Below, in pieces: positions 14,867 to 24,483 of a stretch of DNA of 64,000 nucleotides; positions within the stretch are counted from its first letter, which is position 1, and each line of letters begins with the position of its first letter. The stretch covers positions 4,306,929-4,370,928 of the forward strand of contig CP042469.1 in the NCBI GenBank assembly GCA_015243575.1. The letters run 5' to 3'. The translations under genes were made by a program, and so were the position numbers. Below the pieces are notes generated by a model, which made no database searches, was not told the DNA's origin, and was given only the letters and a program-made list of their open reading frames with translations. This DNA is from Clostridiales bacterium (GTDB lineage Bacteria; Bacillota; Clostridia; Peptostreptococcales; Anaerovoracaceae).

Positions 14867-16057
14867 ATGAAGAAATTATTAATTGTATTTTTGACACTTA
14901 CACTTGTCGTTGCTGCTGCAGGCTGCGGCGCGCAGGGATCCTCTGGCTCCGGCGGCGGAAATGTAATTAAGGTTGCCACCGTTACACCGCTGTCAGGCTC
15001 ACAGGCTGCTGTGGGTGAATCCATTAAAAATGGTGCCCAGATGGCATTGGAAGAACGAAAAGAAGAATTCAAAGCCCTTGGGTTCGACCTTCAAATCGCG
15101 CCTCAGGACGACCAGGCTGACCCCAAAGTAGGCGTAACCGTTGCCCAGAAGCTCATTGTTGATGACAATATTCTGGCGGTTGTGGGACACTGGAATTCCG
15201 GTGTAGCCATTCCATCCTCCGAGGTTTATGCTCAGAAAAATCTGGCTATGGTTTCCCCGGCCAATACAGCGGTTGATGTGACCGAAAGAAATCTTGGTAA
15301 TGTAAATCGAATCTGTATCAGAGACGACGCCCAAGGTCCCGCCGGTGCAGATTTTGCCTATAATGAACTGGGTGCTAAAACCGGCTTTATCATTCATGAT
15401 AAGACTACATATGGACAGGGCGTAGCAGACGAATGGAAAAATCGTTATGAAACCATCGGCGGAAAGCTTCTCGGGTATGAGGGCATCACTGCGGGTGAAT
15501 CGGACTTCAGCGCTGTGGAAGAACTTGTCAGAGCTGCCGGACCGGACATCGTTTACTTTGGTGGGATCTATCCGGAAGGTTCTCTGCTGATCAAACAGCT
15601 GAAGGAAAAGGGGATCGACGTCAAGTTCATGGGAGCTGACGGAATGGACTCTGCAGAAGTCATCACCATTGCAGGGGACAGTGCAATCGGAACCTATTAT
15701 ACGTCCGCGGCTGCTGATATCAACAGCACTCCGGAAGGCAAGGCTTTTGCTGATAAATACACTGAAAAATTCGGAAAGCAGCCTCAGGCATACTCCGGAT
15801 ATGGATATGACGCAATGAATGTCGCGCTGGATGGTATCCTCAAGGCTATCAATGATAATAGCGGCGAGAAGCCCACCCGAGATCAGGTCACCGCTGCGGT
15901 TCGCACGACTTCCGGATTTGTGGGCGTTTCCACCAATGTTACCTTTGATGACAAAGGAGATAACACGGAAGCCACAGTATATGCCTTAACCTTTAAGGAA
16001 GCCGCCTATCCTTCATCTGTAGTTAAGATGATTCCTGCAGGCGAGTACTTGAAATAG
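14867..16057 (+). CDS. livK: Branched-chain amino-acid ABC transporter substrate-binding lipoprotein
   Basis: 396 residues from ATG 14867 (AAAGGGAG upstream; the longer frame from 14747 would run through the leader terminator). Lipoprotein signal with Cys20 (VVAAAGCG). The mature domain is a type-I periplasmic binding fold of the Leu/Ile/Val family: VATVTPLSGSQAAVGESIKNGAQMALEE at the N-terminus, VGHWNSGVAIPSSEVYAQKNLAMVSP around the ligand pocket, and AYSGYGYDAMNVALDGI near the end. Extracellular face of the membrane; partner of LivH/LivM. Ligands could include other small amino acids. Confidence 0.92.
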   Translation: MKKLLIVFLTLTLVVAAAGCGAQGSSGSGGGNVIKVATVTPLSGSQAAVGESIKNGAQMALEERKEEFKALGFDLQIAPQDDQADPKVGVTVAQKLIVDDNILAVVGHWNSGVAIPSSEVYAQKNLAMVSPANTAVDVTERNLGNVNRICIRDDAQGPAGADFAYNELGAKTGFIIHDKTTYGQGVADEWKNRYETIGGKLLGYEGITAGESDFSAVEELVRAAGPDIVYFGGIYPEGSLLIKQLKEKGIDVKFMGADGMDSAEVITIAGDSAIGTYYTSAAADINSTPEGKAFADKYTEKFGKQPQAYSGYGYDAMNVALDGILKAINDNSGEKPTRDQVTAAVRTTSGFVGVSTNVTFDDKGDNTEATVYALTFKEAAYPSSVVKMIPAGEYLK

Positions 16058-16234
16058 CAGATCGAGGTTTCCTGGCTTAGGAGTGATTGCCGGGTGCAAT
16101 TTCCCAATATAGGAGACGAGATTTTCTGGAATGATGAACGGAAAACAATTGGATATACCTCATAACGAGCGGAGAGGGTGCGGGTGTGCCCTCTCCCGCT
16201 TAATAAGCATAATAACAGTAAAGGTTGATTACAT

Positions 16235-17194
16235 ATGGATATGATTGTTCAGATGTTGCCGCAGCTGCTGATTGACGGGTTGACCCTGGGGTTTGTATAT
16301 GCGATTGTAGCGCTGGGCTACACGATGGTTTACGGCATACTTGAATTTATTAATTTTGCACATAGCGAAATATTTATGGTAGGTGCTTTTGCAGGAACAG
16401 AAACCCTTCTTTTTTTGCAAAGTGCCGGATATTTGGAAAATATGCCCGCGCCCCTGGCACTGTTCCTCGCCGTGGCAGTCGGGATTATATTAAGCGGTCT
16501 TCTTGGTGTCACCGTTGAACGGATTGCGTATAAGCCTGTCAGACATGCACCAAAGCTGGTGGCTTTTATTTCCGCAATCGGGGTGTCCTTCTTCCTGCAG
16601 GATGCCGTGAGGCTCATTGAGGGGCTGTGGAAAAATGCGTTCTATCTTTCCACCCCGCAGCTCTTTGATTCCAGTATTCAAGTTATGGATACGATGAAGA
16701 TTCCTGTAAAGGTCATCTATATTGTTGCCATTGCAATTGTAATGATGGTGGCGCTCAGCTTATTTGTCGGCAAGCATAAATGGGGAAAGGCAATGCGTAC
16801 TGTAGCGCAGGATAAGGACACCGCTGCTTTGGTAGGCATAAATGTCGATGCTGTGATCTCCCTTACGTTCCTCATCGGTGCAGGGCTGGGAGGTGCGGCA
16901 GGTACCCTTTTCTCCGTCCAGTACACCTTGATCAGCCCTTACGTGGGATTTATTCTGGGCATGAAGGCGTTTACCGCGGCGGTACTGGGAGGCATCGGAA
17001 GCATCCCCGGCGCCATGCTGGGCGGATTGCTTCTTGGCCTTGTTGAGGTGTTCGGCGCTGCTTTTCTGGGTATTGCCACAGGCGGTATGATTGGGGCAGA
17101 GTATAAGGACGTACTGGCGTTCACAATTCTAATCATTATTCTAATTTTTAAGCCGAGCGGTCTGCTTGGCAAAGCAATAGTGGAGAAGGTGTAG
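16235..17194 (+). CDS. livH: Branched-chain amino-acid ABC transporter permease LivH
   Basis: 319 residues, about eight hydrophobic helices. LivH family hallmarks: LTLGFVYAIVALGYTMVYGILEFINFAHSEIFMVGAF in the first third, GKHKWGKAMRTVAQDKDTAALVGINVDAVI as the ATPase-coupling loop, and FTAAVLGGIGSIPGAMLGGLLLGLVE near the C-terminus. It is one half of the membrane channel with LivM, two bases downstream. The 177 bp before it hold no strong terminator, so it is probably cotranscribed with the binding-protein gene. Confidence 0.93.
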   Translation: MDMIVQMLPQLLIDGLTLGFVYAIVALGYTMVYGILEFINFAHSEIFMVGAFAGTETLLFLQSAGYLENMPAPLALFLAVAVGIILSGLLGVTVERIAYKPVRHAPKLVAFISAIGVSFFLQDAVRLIEGLWKNAFYLSTPQLFDSSIQVMDTMKIPVKVIYIVAIAIVMMVALSLFVGKHKWGKAMRTVAQDKDTAALVGINVDAVISLTFLIGAGLGGAAGTLFSVQYTLISPYVGFILGMKAFTAAVLGGIGSIPGAMLGGLLLGLVEVFGAAFLGIATGGMIGAEYKDVLAFTILIIILIFKPSGLLGKAIVEKV

Positions 17195-17196
17195 CC

Positions 17197-18447
17197 ATGG
17201 ATACAATCAAAAACTATATCAAACTGGTCAAGGAAAAACAGCTGGTTCAGCTTGTACTGGTATTTCTTTCGCCGGTATTGTTCTACTTATACAGTAAATC
17301 CAGCATCATATTTCTGTTGTTTCTGGCATCCCTCTTCCTTTTGTACAGAGTAAGGCTGGAGCTGAAAATCAAGGGGGCGGTTGCACTTCTTGACCTCCTG
17401 CTGGTCATACCTCTCGCGGGTCTGGAGAACAGCTATTACCTGGGGATCATTACGCAGATCGTCATCTATGCGGTACTCGCCATCGGGCTGAATGTGGTCA
17501 TCGGGTTTGCCGGTCTTTTGGATCTGGGATATGTTGGCTTTTATGCGGTAGGCGCATACCTGTACGCTTTTTTCGCCACCTCTCAGGCCAACAATGTGAT
17601 TCCGGAAAGCGTTTATCAATTTCCGTTATCGGGAAACTGGTTCTGGCTTTTTCTGCCCCTCGCGCTCATCGTATCCGCGGGTATGGGCGTCCTGCTGGGA
17701 CTTCCGGTGCTGAGGCTGAAAGGGGATTATCTGGCTATTGTAACCCTTGGGTTTGCGGAAATCATTCGAATCATTCTGAACAATGCTGATAAGCCCATCA
17801 ATTTTACCAACGGGCCCAAAGGTCTTACCCCTGTCAAGCCGCCGGAGCTTTTCGGAATTGTGATGAACCAGCCTATTCACTTTTATTTTATCGTATTGGT
17901 GCTGTTCGTCCTCGTCTTTATCGCGGCGTATCGGCTGGACCACTCCCGAATTGGAAGAGCTTGGGCGGCGATCCGGGAAGATGAGCTTGCGGCGAGAACC
18001 ATGGGGATACCGCTGGTTCGAATGAAGCTGCTGGCCTTTGCCACAGGTGCAGGCTTTGCGGGGATGATGGGAGTTGTATTTGCAGCAAGACAGACATTTG
18101 TGGATCCATCCAGCTTTGGGTTTATGGAGTCCATCGGAATTCTTGCCATGGTGATCATGGGAGGCATGGGCAATATCAGAGGCGTCATTGTCGGCGCGGC
18201 GGCGGTTGTCATCCTGCAGCTTCATTTGCTGAAGGAGCTTTCGACCTTCCTGACGCAGCTTTCGGTATCGGGGATTCTCTACATACCGTCTCAGCTTGAC
18301 CCGGCTAAGTATGAAAAGTTAGTATTTGGGCTGATTCTGATCCTGATGTGCGTGTTCCGCCCCAAAGGCTTGATGCCTGCTAAGCGAACCATGGAACTGA
18401 TCAAAGGGTTTAGAAAAAAGCTATCTAAGGAATCGCCGCTGAGTTAA
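17197..18447 (+). CDS. livM: Branched-chain amino-acid ABC transporter permease LivM
   Basis: 416 residues, longer than many LivM proteins because of about 80 extra N-terminal residues containing two hydrophobic segments. Core motifs: YAVLAIGLNVVIGFAGLLDLGYVGFYAVGAY, LRLKGDYLAIVTLGFAEIIRIILNN and GRAWAAIREDELAARTMGIPLVRMKL, then MGGMGNIRGVIVGA. Forms the heteromeric channel with LivH. GGAGAAGG RBS overlaps the livH 3' end. A 73-bp gap separates it from livG. Confidence 0.92.
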   Translation: MDTIKNYIKLVKEKQLVQLVLVFLSPVLFYLYSKSSIIFLLFLASLFLLYRVRLELKIKGAVALLDLLLVIPLAGLENSYYLGIITQIVIYAVLAIGLNVVIGFAGLLDLGYVGFYAVGAYLYAFFATSQANNVIPESVYQFPLSGNWFWLFLPLALIVSAGMGVLLGLPVLRLKGDYLAIVTLGFAEIIRIILNNADKPINFTNGPKGLTPVKPPELFGIVMNQPIHFYFIVLVLFVLVFIAAYRLDHSRIGRAWAAIREDELAARTMGIPLVRMKLLAFATGAGFAGMMGVVFAARQTFVDPSSFGFMESIGILAMVIMGGMGNIRGVIVGAAAVVILQLHLLKELSTFLTQLSVSGILYIPSQLDPAKYEKLVFGLILILMCVFRPKGLMPAKRTMELIKGFRKKLSKESPLS

Positions 18448-18520
18448 TGAAGTGTGCACACGGATGAATCAGCGGTTCCCTAATAAAAAATAACGATGAC
18501 ATGATTACGGAGTGATATTT

Positions 18521-19306
18521 ATGGCATTATTAGAAATAAAAAATCTGTCCAAAGCCTTTGGCGGCTTGGTGGCAGTCAATCAGGTGGATTTTGAAATGAA
18601 TGAGGGGCAGATTGCAAGCATTATCGGCCCCAATGGAGCAGGAAAAACCACGTTCTTTAATATCATCAGCGGATACTATCCGGGATTTGAAGGTTCCATT
18701 ACTTTTGACGGTAAGGGCTTGGTTAATCTGACACCTGAAAAAGTGGCTAAACACCGAATCGCAAGGACTTTTCAGAACATCAGGCTGTTCCCTGAAATGT
18801 TGGCAGTAGAAAATATCATGGTGGGCATGCACCTGGATTTGAAGGCCAGTATTTTCAACATTGTACTTCACAGCGGCAGCATGAAACGGGAAGAAGGAGA
18901 TGCCTATGAACGGGCGGTGGAACTCCTGGCCTATGTGGGACTGGAAAGCAGAAAAAATGAGCTTGCCAAAAACCTTGCTTATGGAGAGCAAAGGAGGCTT
19001 GAGATTGCAAGAGCCATTGCCATGAAACCCAAGCTATTGCTTCTTGATGAACCAGCCGCTGGCCTCAATCCAAAGGAAACCGAGGAATTAAAGAATTTCA
19101 TCGGAAAGCTCAGAGATGATTTCGGCTGCGGAATCTTGCTCATCGAGCATGATATGAAGCTTGTAATGGAGATTTCCGATAAGGTTGCGGTGCTGAACTA
19201 TGGAGAAAAAATCGCGGAGGGAGCACCGGATGAGGTGAAAAATAACCCCATGGTTATTGAAGCCTACCTCGGAATTGAAGATGAAGACGAGGAGGAGGCG
19301 GTTTAA
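18521..19306 (+). CDS. livG: Branched-chain amino-acid ABC transporter ATPase LivG
   Basis: 261 residues from ATG 18521 (GGAG nine bases upstream; the in-frame GTG at 18512 is less likely). Walker A GPNGAGKTT near 35-43, ISGYY, FQNIRLFPEM Q-loop, signature region LAYGEQRRLEIARA and Walker B LLLLDEPAAGLNPKE. The AYGEQRRLE signature in place of LSGGQ is normal for LivG. The extended acidic C-terminus (EDEDEEEAV) is slightly unusual. livF starts one base after its stop. Confidence 0.93.
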   Translation: MALLEIKNLSKAFGGLVAVNQVDFEMNEGQIASIIGPNGAGKTTFFNIISGYYPGFEGSITFDGKGLVNLTPEKVAKHRIARTFQNIRLFPEMLAVENIMVGMHLDLKASIFNIVLHSGSMKREEGDAYERAVELLAYVGLESRKNELAKNLAYGEQRRLEIARAIAMKPKLLLLDEPAAGLNPKETEELKNFIGKLRDDFGCGILLIEHDMKLVMEISDKVAVLNYGEKIAEGAPDEVKNNPMVIEAYLGIEDEDEEEAV

Positions 19307-19307
19307 T

Positions 19308-20021
19308 ATGAGCAAGACAATATTGCAACTGGATAATGTGAACACCTATTATGGAAAAATTCATGCCTTGAAGGACGTCTCCTTTGAGGTGAATGAAGGT
19401 GAAATTGTCACACTCATCGGCAGCAACGGTGCGGGAAAGACCACGACACTGAAAACCATCTCAGCGCTGCTCAAACCCGCAAATGGAAATATCGTTTATA
19501 TGGGCAAGAAAGTAAATGGTTCTGCACCTCATCTCCTGACGAGAGAAGGAATCGCCCACGTTCCGGAGGGGAGAAAAATATTTCCAAGACTCACGGTCGA
19601 GGAAAATCTCGAAATGGGTGCTTTCAGCCTTACCAGTCAGGAACGGATTAAACGGAACAAAGATTATGTTTTTGAACTGTTCCCCCGCCTTCTGGAACGG
19701 CGTAAGCAGAAGGGAGGTACTCTGAGCGGAGGCGAGCAGCAAATGCTGGCCATGGGCAGAGGTCTTATGAGCGACCCCAAAATCATGCTTTTGGATGAAC
19801 CGTCCATGGGGCTGGCACCGATGATGATTCAAACCGTATTTGATATCATTAAAAAACTCAGAAACGAAGGAATCACCATTCTTTTGGTGGAACAGAATGC
19901 AGGAAAGGCCCTGAAGCTTGCCAACAAGGGATATGTGCTGCAGACCGGCAGCGTTATCCTTTCCGGTACAGGGGCAGAACTACTGAAAAATGATATGGTA
20001 AGAGAAGCTTATCTGGGCTGA
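19308..20021 (+). CDS. livF: Branched-chain amino-acid ABC transporter ATPase LivF
   Basis: 237 residues from ATG 19308, preceded by GAGGAGGCGG. Walker A GSNGAGKTT, HVPEGRKIFPRLTVEENLEMGAF (LivF hallmark), signature TLSGGEQQML and Walker B MLLDEPSMGLAP. Pairs with LivG to power import through LivHM. Directly after livG and followed by a strong terminator, so it ends the operon. Confidence 0.94.
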   Translation: MSKTILQLDNVNTYYGKIHALKDVSFEVNEGEIVTLIGSNGAGKTTTLKTISALLKPANGNIVYMGKKVNGSAPHLLTREGIAHVPEGRKIFPRLTVEENLEMGAFSLTSQERIKRNKDYVFELFPRLLERRKQKGGTLSGGEQQMLAMGRGLMSDPKIMLLDEPSMGLAPMMIQTVFDIIKKLRNEGITILLVEQNAGKALKLANKGYVLQTGSVILSGTGAELLKNDMVREAYLG

Positions 20022-20055
20022 TCGTTCTCAATCGGGCATACTCAATTACGAAATA

Positions 20056-20105
20056 GAAGTCGCATTTTCATCTCTGAAATAGAGATGAACGCGGCTTCTG
20101 TTTTT
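20056..20105 (+). terminator. Intrinsic terminator of the liv operon
   Basis: GAAGTCGC...CATCTCT / AGAGATG...GCGGCTTC stem with an internal bulge, followed by TGTTTTTTG. Confidence 0.88.
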
Positions 20106-20162
20106 TGTTTGGAGTGACAGAATGCAAAAAAATTGGCAGAATGCCAAAATGACTAAGGGGGA

Positions 20163-20191
20163 TTGACAATTTAAAAACAACATGCTAATAT
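20163..20191 (+). promoter_or_regulatory. Promoter of the polar amino-acid ABC operon
   Basis: TTGACA 20163-20168, 17-bp spacer, TAATAT 20186-20191. Confidence 0.75.
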
Positions 20192-20292
20192 TATAATTCC
20201 GATTAATCATATATGAATTGTTACATATGAATGATGGGGCGATCGGAGGTGTTATTAAAATTAACCGAACAATCAAGAAAGGAAACAGTATT

Positions 20293-20952
20293 TTGGATTG
20301 GAATTTTATCGCGGAATATATGCCAATGTACATACAAGCAGCGTGGACGACGCTTGCGCTGGCCTTTTGGGGCATTCTGCTGTCTCTGATCATAGGTTTG
20401 TTTTGCAGCTTAACACTGTATTTTAAAATACCGGTTTTGAAGCGTGTGACCACAGTCTATGTTGAATTGTCACGTAATACGCCGCTGCTGGTGCAATTAT
20501 TCTTTTTATATTTTGGCCTTCCCAAAATTGGAATTCTCATTAGTTCTCAAAGTTGCGCCATCATTGGCCTGGCGTTTTTAGGGGGCAGTTATATGTCAGA
20601 GGCCCTTCGCAGCGGCTTGGAGTCAGTGGAAAAAGGTCAGGTGGAAGCAGCGCAGAGCATTGGGCTCAGCCAGAGTCAGATTACCCGTCATGTCATCCTG
20701 CCTCAGGCCGTGTCTGTTTCCGTCCCTCCGCTTTGTGCAAACGTCATCTTCCTGATCAAGGAGACCTCGGTTTTCAGCGTTGTTGCATTAGCGGACCTCA
20801 TGTATGTTGCAAAAGACCTGATTGGACTTTATTACAAGACCGATGAAGCGCTGCTGCTGCTGGTACTCTCCTATTTGGCGATTCTACTTCCGGTTTCCAT
20901 TGCCGCTTCTATCCTGGAGAGGAGGTTACGCTATGCAGGATTTGGGAATTAA
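20293..20952 (+). CDS. Polar amino-acid ABC transporter permease 1
   Basis: About 219 residues from a TTG at 20293 (AAAGGA nine bases upstream; it gives the usual MDWNFIAEYMP start). An ATG at 20227 with no proper RBS would add 22 residues. HisM/GlnP-type permease: three to five helices, VELSRNTPLLVQLFFLYFGLP and the coupling motif EAAQSIGLSQSQITRHVILPQAVS. Overlaps the next permease by 20 bp, so translation is coupled. It forms a heterodimeric channel with permease 2. Confidence 0.88.
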   Translation: MDWNFIAEYMPMYIQAAWTTLALAFWGILLSLIIGLFCSLTLYFKIPVLKRVTTVYVELSRNTPLLVQLFFLYFGLPKIGILISSQSCAIIGLAFLGGSYMSEALRSGLESVEKGQVEAAQSIGLSQSQITRHVILPQAVSVSVPPLCANVIFLIKETSVFSVVALADLMYVAKDLIGLYYKTDEALLLLVLSYLAILLPVSIAASILERRLRYAGFGN

Positions 20953-21610
20953 GGTTCTTTTAGAAGGGAATAACCTATGGCGATTGCTCGACGGGTTATG
21001 GGTTACGGTGCGCATTTCACTTTTGGCCGTGGCAATATCCATCGTTCTGGGGATTCTGCTCGGTATGGTAATGACGCTGAAGAATCCCGTAACCAAAGTG
21101 CTGACCCGGGTTTATCTGGAGTTTATCCGTATCATGCCGCAGCTGGTGCTTCTCTTTCTGGTCTATTTCGGAGCTGCTAAGGCATTCAACATTCATATCT
21201 CGGGAGAGTTATCCGCGGTGATCGTTTTTACGCTCTGGGGTACGGCTGAGATGGGAGACTTGGTGCGGGGCGCCTTGATTTCCATTCCCAAACATCAGTA
21301 CGACAGCAGTGCCGCCTTGGGGCTGAGTGGACTTCAGATCTACCGCTATATTATCATTCCTCAGACGCTGCGGAGACTGATCCCTCTCGCCATCAACCTG
21401 GTTACCCGTATGATCAAGACCACTTCCCTGATCGTTCTCATTGGTGTGGTGGAAGTTTTAAAGGTTGGTCAGCAGATTATTGAAGCGAGCAGATACACGG
21501 CACCTTCCGCCGCGCTATGGATCTATGGGACTGTTTTTTTTCTATATTTTATCGTTTGCTTTCCGATTTCCAAACTGGCCGGAACGCTGGAAAAGCGCTG
21601 GCAGAATTGA
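20933..21610 (+). CDS. Polar amino-acid ABC transporter permease 2
   Basis: 225 residues from ATG 20933, with GGAGAGGAGG upstream inside the previous gene. Second HisQM/GlnP-type permease: LEFIRIMPQLVLLFLVYFG, DSSAALGLSGLQIYRYIIIPQTLRRLIP as the EAA loop. Partner of the permease at 20293, paralogous but clearly diverged. 10 bp before the ATPase gene. Confidence 0.9.
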   Translation: MQDLGIKVLLEGNNLWRLLDGLWVTVRISLLAVAISIVLGILLGMVMTLKNPVTKVLTRVYLEFIRIMPQLVLLFLVYFGAAKAFNIHISGELSAVIVFTLWGTAEMGDLVRGALISIPKHQYDSSAALGLSGLQIYRYIIIPQTLRRLIPLAINLVTRMIKTTSLIVLIGVVEVLKVGQQIIEASRYTAPSAALWIYGTVFFLYFIVCFPISKLAGTLEKRWQN

Positions 21611-21620
21611 GGTGATTGTT

Positions 21621-22373
21621 ATGAATCAAAGAGAATACTTACTGGAAATTAAGAATCTAGAAAAAAGTTTTGACAATAGCACCAAGGTTCTAAAAGATTT
21701 TAGCTATTCGGTAACAAAAGGAGAAGTGGTTGTCATTCTTGGGCCCTCTGGCTGTGGAAAGAGTACCCTCCTGCGGTGCATTAACGGTTTGGAGCCGATC
21801 CAGGCGGGAACCATCCTGCTTGATGGGCAAAGTATAACAGATGGAAAGACAAAATGGAGCCAGATACGCCAGAAAATAGGTATGGTGTTCCAGAGCTATG
21901 ATTTGTTTCCCCATATGACGGTCTTTGAAAATATCCTCCTCGGCCCCTTGAAGGTTCAGGGGCGCACCAGAGAGGAAGCAGGTCTTGCAGGGGAAAAACT
22001 GCTGGAGCGGGTGGGGCTTCTCGAAAAAAAGAATGCCTATCCAAGACAGCTCTCCGGCGGACAGAAGCAGCGAGTGGCCATTGTCCGCGCGCTGATGATG
22101 GAGCCTGAAATCATGCTCTTCGACGAAGTAACGGCAGCCCTTGATCCGGAAATGGTTCGGGAAGTTTTAGATGTTATTTTGGAGCTTGCAAAGGGCGGTA
22201 TGACCATGCTCATCGTTACCCATGAGATGCAGTTCGCCCGTGCCATTGCTGATCGTATCCTCTTCCTTGATGAAGGGCAGATCGTTGAATCCGCTGCACC
22301 GGAAGACTTTTTTGGTCATCCTGAAACGGAGCGCGCGCAGCGTTTTCTAAATATATTTCAATTTGAAAAATAA
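21621..22373 (+). CDS. Polar amino-acid ABC transporter ATPase (GlnQ-like)
   Basis: 250 residues from ATG 21621 (GAGGTG RBS). Walker A GPSGCGKST, Q-loop VFQSYDLFPHMTVFENI, signature LSGGQKQRVAIVRAL, Walker B IMLFDEVTAALDPE. GlnQ/HisP family hallmarks include THEMQFARAIADRILFLDEGQIVE. The Walker B follower is Glu-Val rather than Glu-Pro, as is often seen in this subfamily. Energises import through the two permeases just upstream. Confidence 0.93.
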   Translation: MNQREYLLEIKNLEKSFDNSTKVLKDFSYSVTKGEVVVILGPSGCGKSTLLRCINGLEPIQAGTILLDGQSITDGKTKWSQIRQKIGMVFQSYDLFPHMTVFENILLGPLKVQGRTREEAGLAGEKLLERVGLLEKKNAYPRQLSGGQKQRVAIVRALMMEPEIMLFDEVTAALDPEMVREVLDVILELAKGGMTMLIVTHEMQFARAIADRILFLDEGQIVESAAPEDFFGHPETERAQRFLNIFQFEK

Positions 22374-22391
22374 GAGAGAGGTAGTAGTATT

Positions 22392-23273
22392 ATGAAGAAT
22401 TTAAAAAAAGTACTTATTTTTATGACCGTGATTGCTTTGAGCATCGGCTTGCTTGCAGGCTGCGGCGGAAAGGGCGATGGCAGCGGAACCCAGGAGCCGT
22501 CAGGACAGCCGGCAGCAGGTAATGCCCGCTCTCTGGATGCGATTCAGGAAAGCGGCAAAGTGATTATCGGCGTATTCAGCGACAAAGCCCCCTTTGGCTA
22601 CGTGGATTCCTCCGGGACCTACCAGGGCTACGATGTTTACTTTGCAAACCGCATTGGTGAAGATCTGGGTGTTGATGTGGAATTTGTGTCCGTAGAGCCT
22701 GCCAGCCGGGTGGAATATCTGAAAACTGGAAAGGTTGATATTATACTGGCCAACTTTACCGTAACCGAAGAGCGTGCCCAGTCCGTTGACTTTGCCCTTC
22801 CTTATATGAAGGTTGCGCTGGGTGTGGTAAGCCCTGACAATGGACTCATTACCGATGTAGAGCAGCTGAAGGGCAAGACCCTGATTGTAGCCAAGGGAAC
22901 CACGGCGGAAACCTTCTTTACAGAGAATTACCCGGAAGTTAATCTTCTGAAGTTTGACCAGTATACAGAAACCTATAACGCACTACTGGATGGCCGCGGA
23001 GATGCCTTCTCCACCGACAACACAGAAGTTCTCGCCTGGGCACTGCAAAACAAAGGCTTTACAGTGGGAATTGAAAGTCTGGGAAGCATCGACACCATTG
23101 CACCTGCGGTTCAGAAAGGAAATACCGAACTGCTGAACTGGCTCAATGATGAAATTAAAGCATTGGCGGATGAGCGCTTTTTCCATAAAAATTATGAGGA
23201 AACGCTGGCTCCTGTCTACGGGGATGCAGTAGATCCTGAGAGCCTTGTGGTAGAAGGTGGAATTGTCGAATAA
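22392..23273 (+). CDS. Polar amino-acid ABC transporter substrate-binding lipoprotein
   Basis: 293 residues. Lipoprotein signal ending LLAGCGG with Cys24. SBP_bac_3 family features: GKVIIGVFSDKAPFGYVDSSGTYQGYDVYFANRIGEDLGVDVEFV, then RVEYLKTGKVDIILANFTVTEERAQSVDFALPYMKVALGVV, which carry the residues that bind the amino acid's amino and carboxyl groups. GAGAGAGG RBS. Last gene of the four-gene operon (permease, permease, ATPase, binding protein). Glutamate/cysteine-type ligands are possible; specificity is not readable. Confidence 0.92.
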   Translation: MKNLKKVLIFMTVIALSIGLLAGCGGKGDGSGTQEPSGQPAAGNARSLDAIQESGKVIIGVFSDKAPFGYVDSSGTYQGYDVYFANRIGEDLGVDVEFVSVEPASRVEYLKTGKVDIILANFTVTEERAQSVDFALPYMKVALGVVSPDNGLITDVEQLKGKTLIVAKGTTAETFFTENYPEVNLLKFDQYTETYNALLDGRGDAFSTDNTEVLAWALQNKGFTVGIESLGSIDTIAPAVQKGNTELLNWLNDEIKALADERFFHKNYEETLAPVYGDAVDPESLVVEGGIVE

Positions 23274-23283
23274 GATCTGGAGG

Positions 23284-23320
23284 GGACAATGATTTCAAAG
23301 TCATTGTCCTTTTTATTTTA
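23284..23320 (+). terminator. Intrinsic terminator of the polar amino-acid ABC operon
   Basis: GGACAATGA / TCATTGTCC, perfect 9-bp stem, loop of 8, then TTTTTATTTT. Confidence 0.92.
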
Positions 23321-23473
23321 AGCAGGATGATTTTGCTATATTGCCACAATCTATTCCATCGTCAATAAACGATCGATAGTGCCAGCGTCTTATTTTTTTC
23401 AAGTTATTCTATGAAAATTCGCCATCATATAGTATGCTATTAACAAATATTTAGATTCATGGAGGATGTGCCA

Positions 23474-24337
23474 TTGCTCACAAAAGAAACTTTGTATCAG
23501 CTTGTGGAAACGTCGAATGCATTGCCGAAGCTGCCCTTGAATATCCAAAATATTTTCAAGCTGCTAAATACACCGGCACAGATTTATATTGATGATGTTG
23601 CCAAGCTTGTAGAGGAAGATCAGGAGCTTTCGAAGCTTCTTCTGCGTCATTTGAATTCCAATGTATTTTTGCTGTATCGAAACATTTCCGATATCAAGGA
23701 GGCTGTGACATTCTTGGGGATCGAATCTGTGCGCAACCTATTGATTTTCTTCATTGCACAGAAATTTTTCCAGGCTGCAGATACGGGAAAGGCGGCGGTT
23801 TTTAATATGAGGCAGTATTGGAAGCACGTTCTGGCGACTTCTATCGCAGCAGATATGATTTGTTCTCGGCTGGGCATTGAGGATCGATACAGAATGTTCT
23901 CCTATGGATTGAACCACGATATTGGTATTCTGGTCATGAATGCCTGCCTGCCCAAGGAACTGGATGAAATTACATCAAAGGTGAAGAGCGGGGTTCCACA
24001 GATCGTAGCGGAAAAAGCAGTGCTTGGTGGTGTTACACACTCCCATATCGGAGCATGGATTTGCCAGCGCTGGAATTTCAGCCCTGAAATTACTCGTGTG
24101 GTTGAGCTTCATCATACGCCATACTTCGGTACCGAAGATTTAAAAACACTGGAAATCATGTATCTTGCAGATTTAATCGGCACACAGTATTATGAAAGGC
24201 TTTTAAATGTGAACAGCAGTATGCAGATTAATCATAAGGTTCTGGGATCCTTGGGACTTACGTTGGAAGACCAGAAGGAAATAGGTATTGCACTGCCCAA
24301 TGAGGTTGCAAGAATTGCGAAGTATTTTATTTTATAG
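23474..24337 (+). CDS. HDOD-domain protein
   Basis: About 287 residues. I favour the TTG at 23474, eight bases after GGAGG; an ATG at 23459 (five codons longer) lacks an RBS because the GGAGG lies inside it. The HDOD domain (residues about 15-215) is recognised by LPLNIQNIFKLLNTP, LSKLLLRHLNSN, VTFLGIESVRNLLIF and HDIGILVMNACLPKEL. HDOD is a non-catalytic relative of HD phosphohydrolases found in signalling proteins. Monocistronic. Role unknown; such proteins are often linked to c-di-GMP or stress regulation. Confidence 0.82.
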   Translation: MLTKETLYQLVETSNALPKLPLNIQNIFKLLNTPAQIYIDDVAKLVEEDQELSKLLLRHLNSNVFLLYRNISDIKEAVTFLGIESVRNLLIFFIAQKFFQAADTGKAAVFNMRQYWKHVLATSIAADMICSRLGIEDRYRMFSYGLNHDIGILVMNACLPKELDEITSKVKSGVPQIVAEKAVLGGVTHSHIGAWICQRWNFSPEITRVVELHHTPYFGTEDLKTLEIMYLADLIGTQYYERLLNVNSSMQINHKVLGSLGLTLEDQKEIGIALPNEVARIAKYFIL

Positions 24338-24483
24338 TCAGCCTTCTGTTACAAACGATGTGACTATAATTGATATTATGTAAATAAAATAGAGTATCGC
24401 CTGCAAATGATCGGTTTGGAACAGCAAGAAAAAGACGGTTTAACACCAAGTGAATTCAAAACATTTCAAAAGGAGTAAGAATT

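Noticed and set aside
17626-18225. 199-codon minus-strand frame opposite livM
   Set aside because: Shadow of a membrane protein gene; His/Asp/Gln-rich composition typical of antisense reading.
24407-24478. 23-codon frame just before the DUF2500 gene
   Set aside because: No RBS of its own; stop coincides with the next gene's RBS by position only. Too short to support without conservation data.
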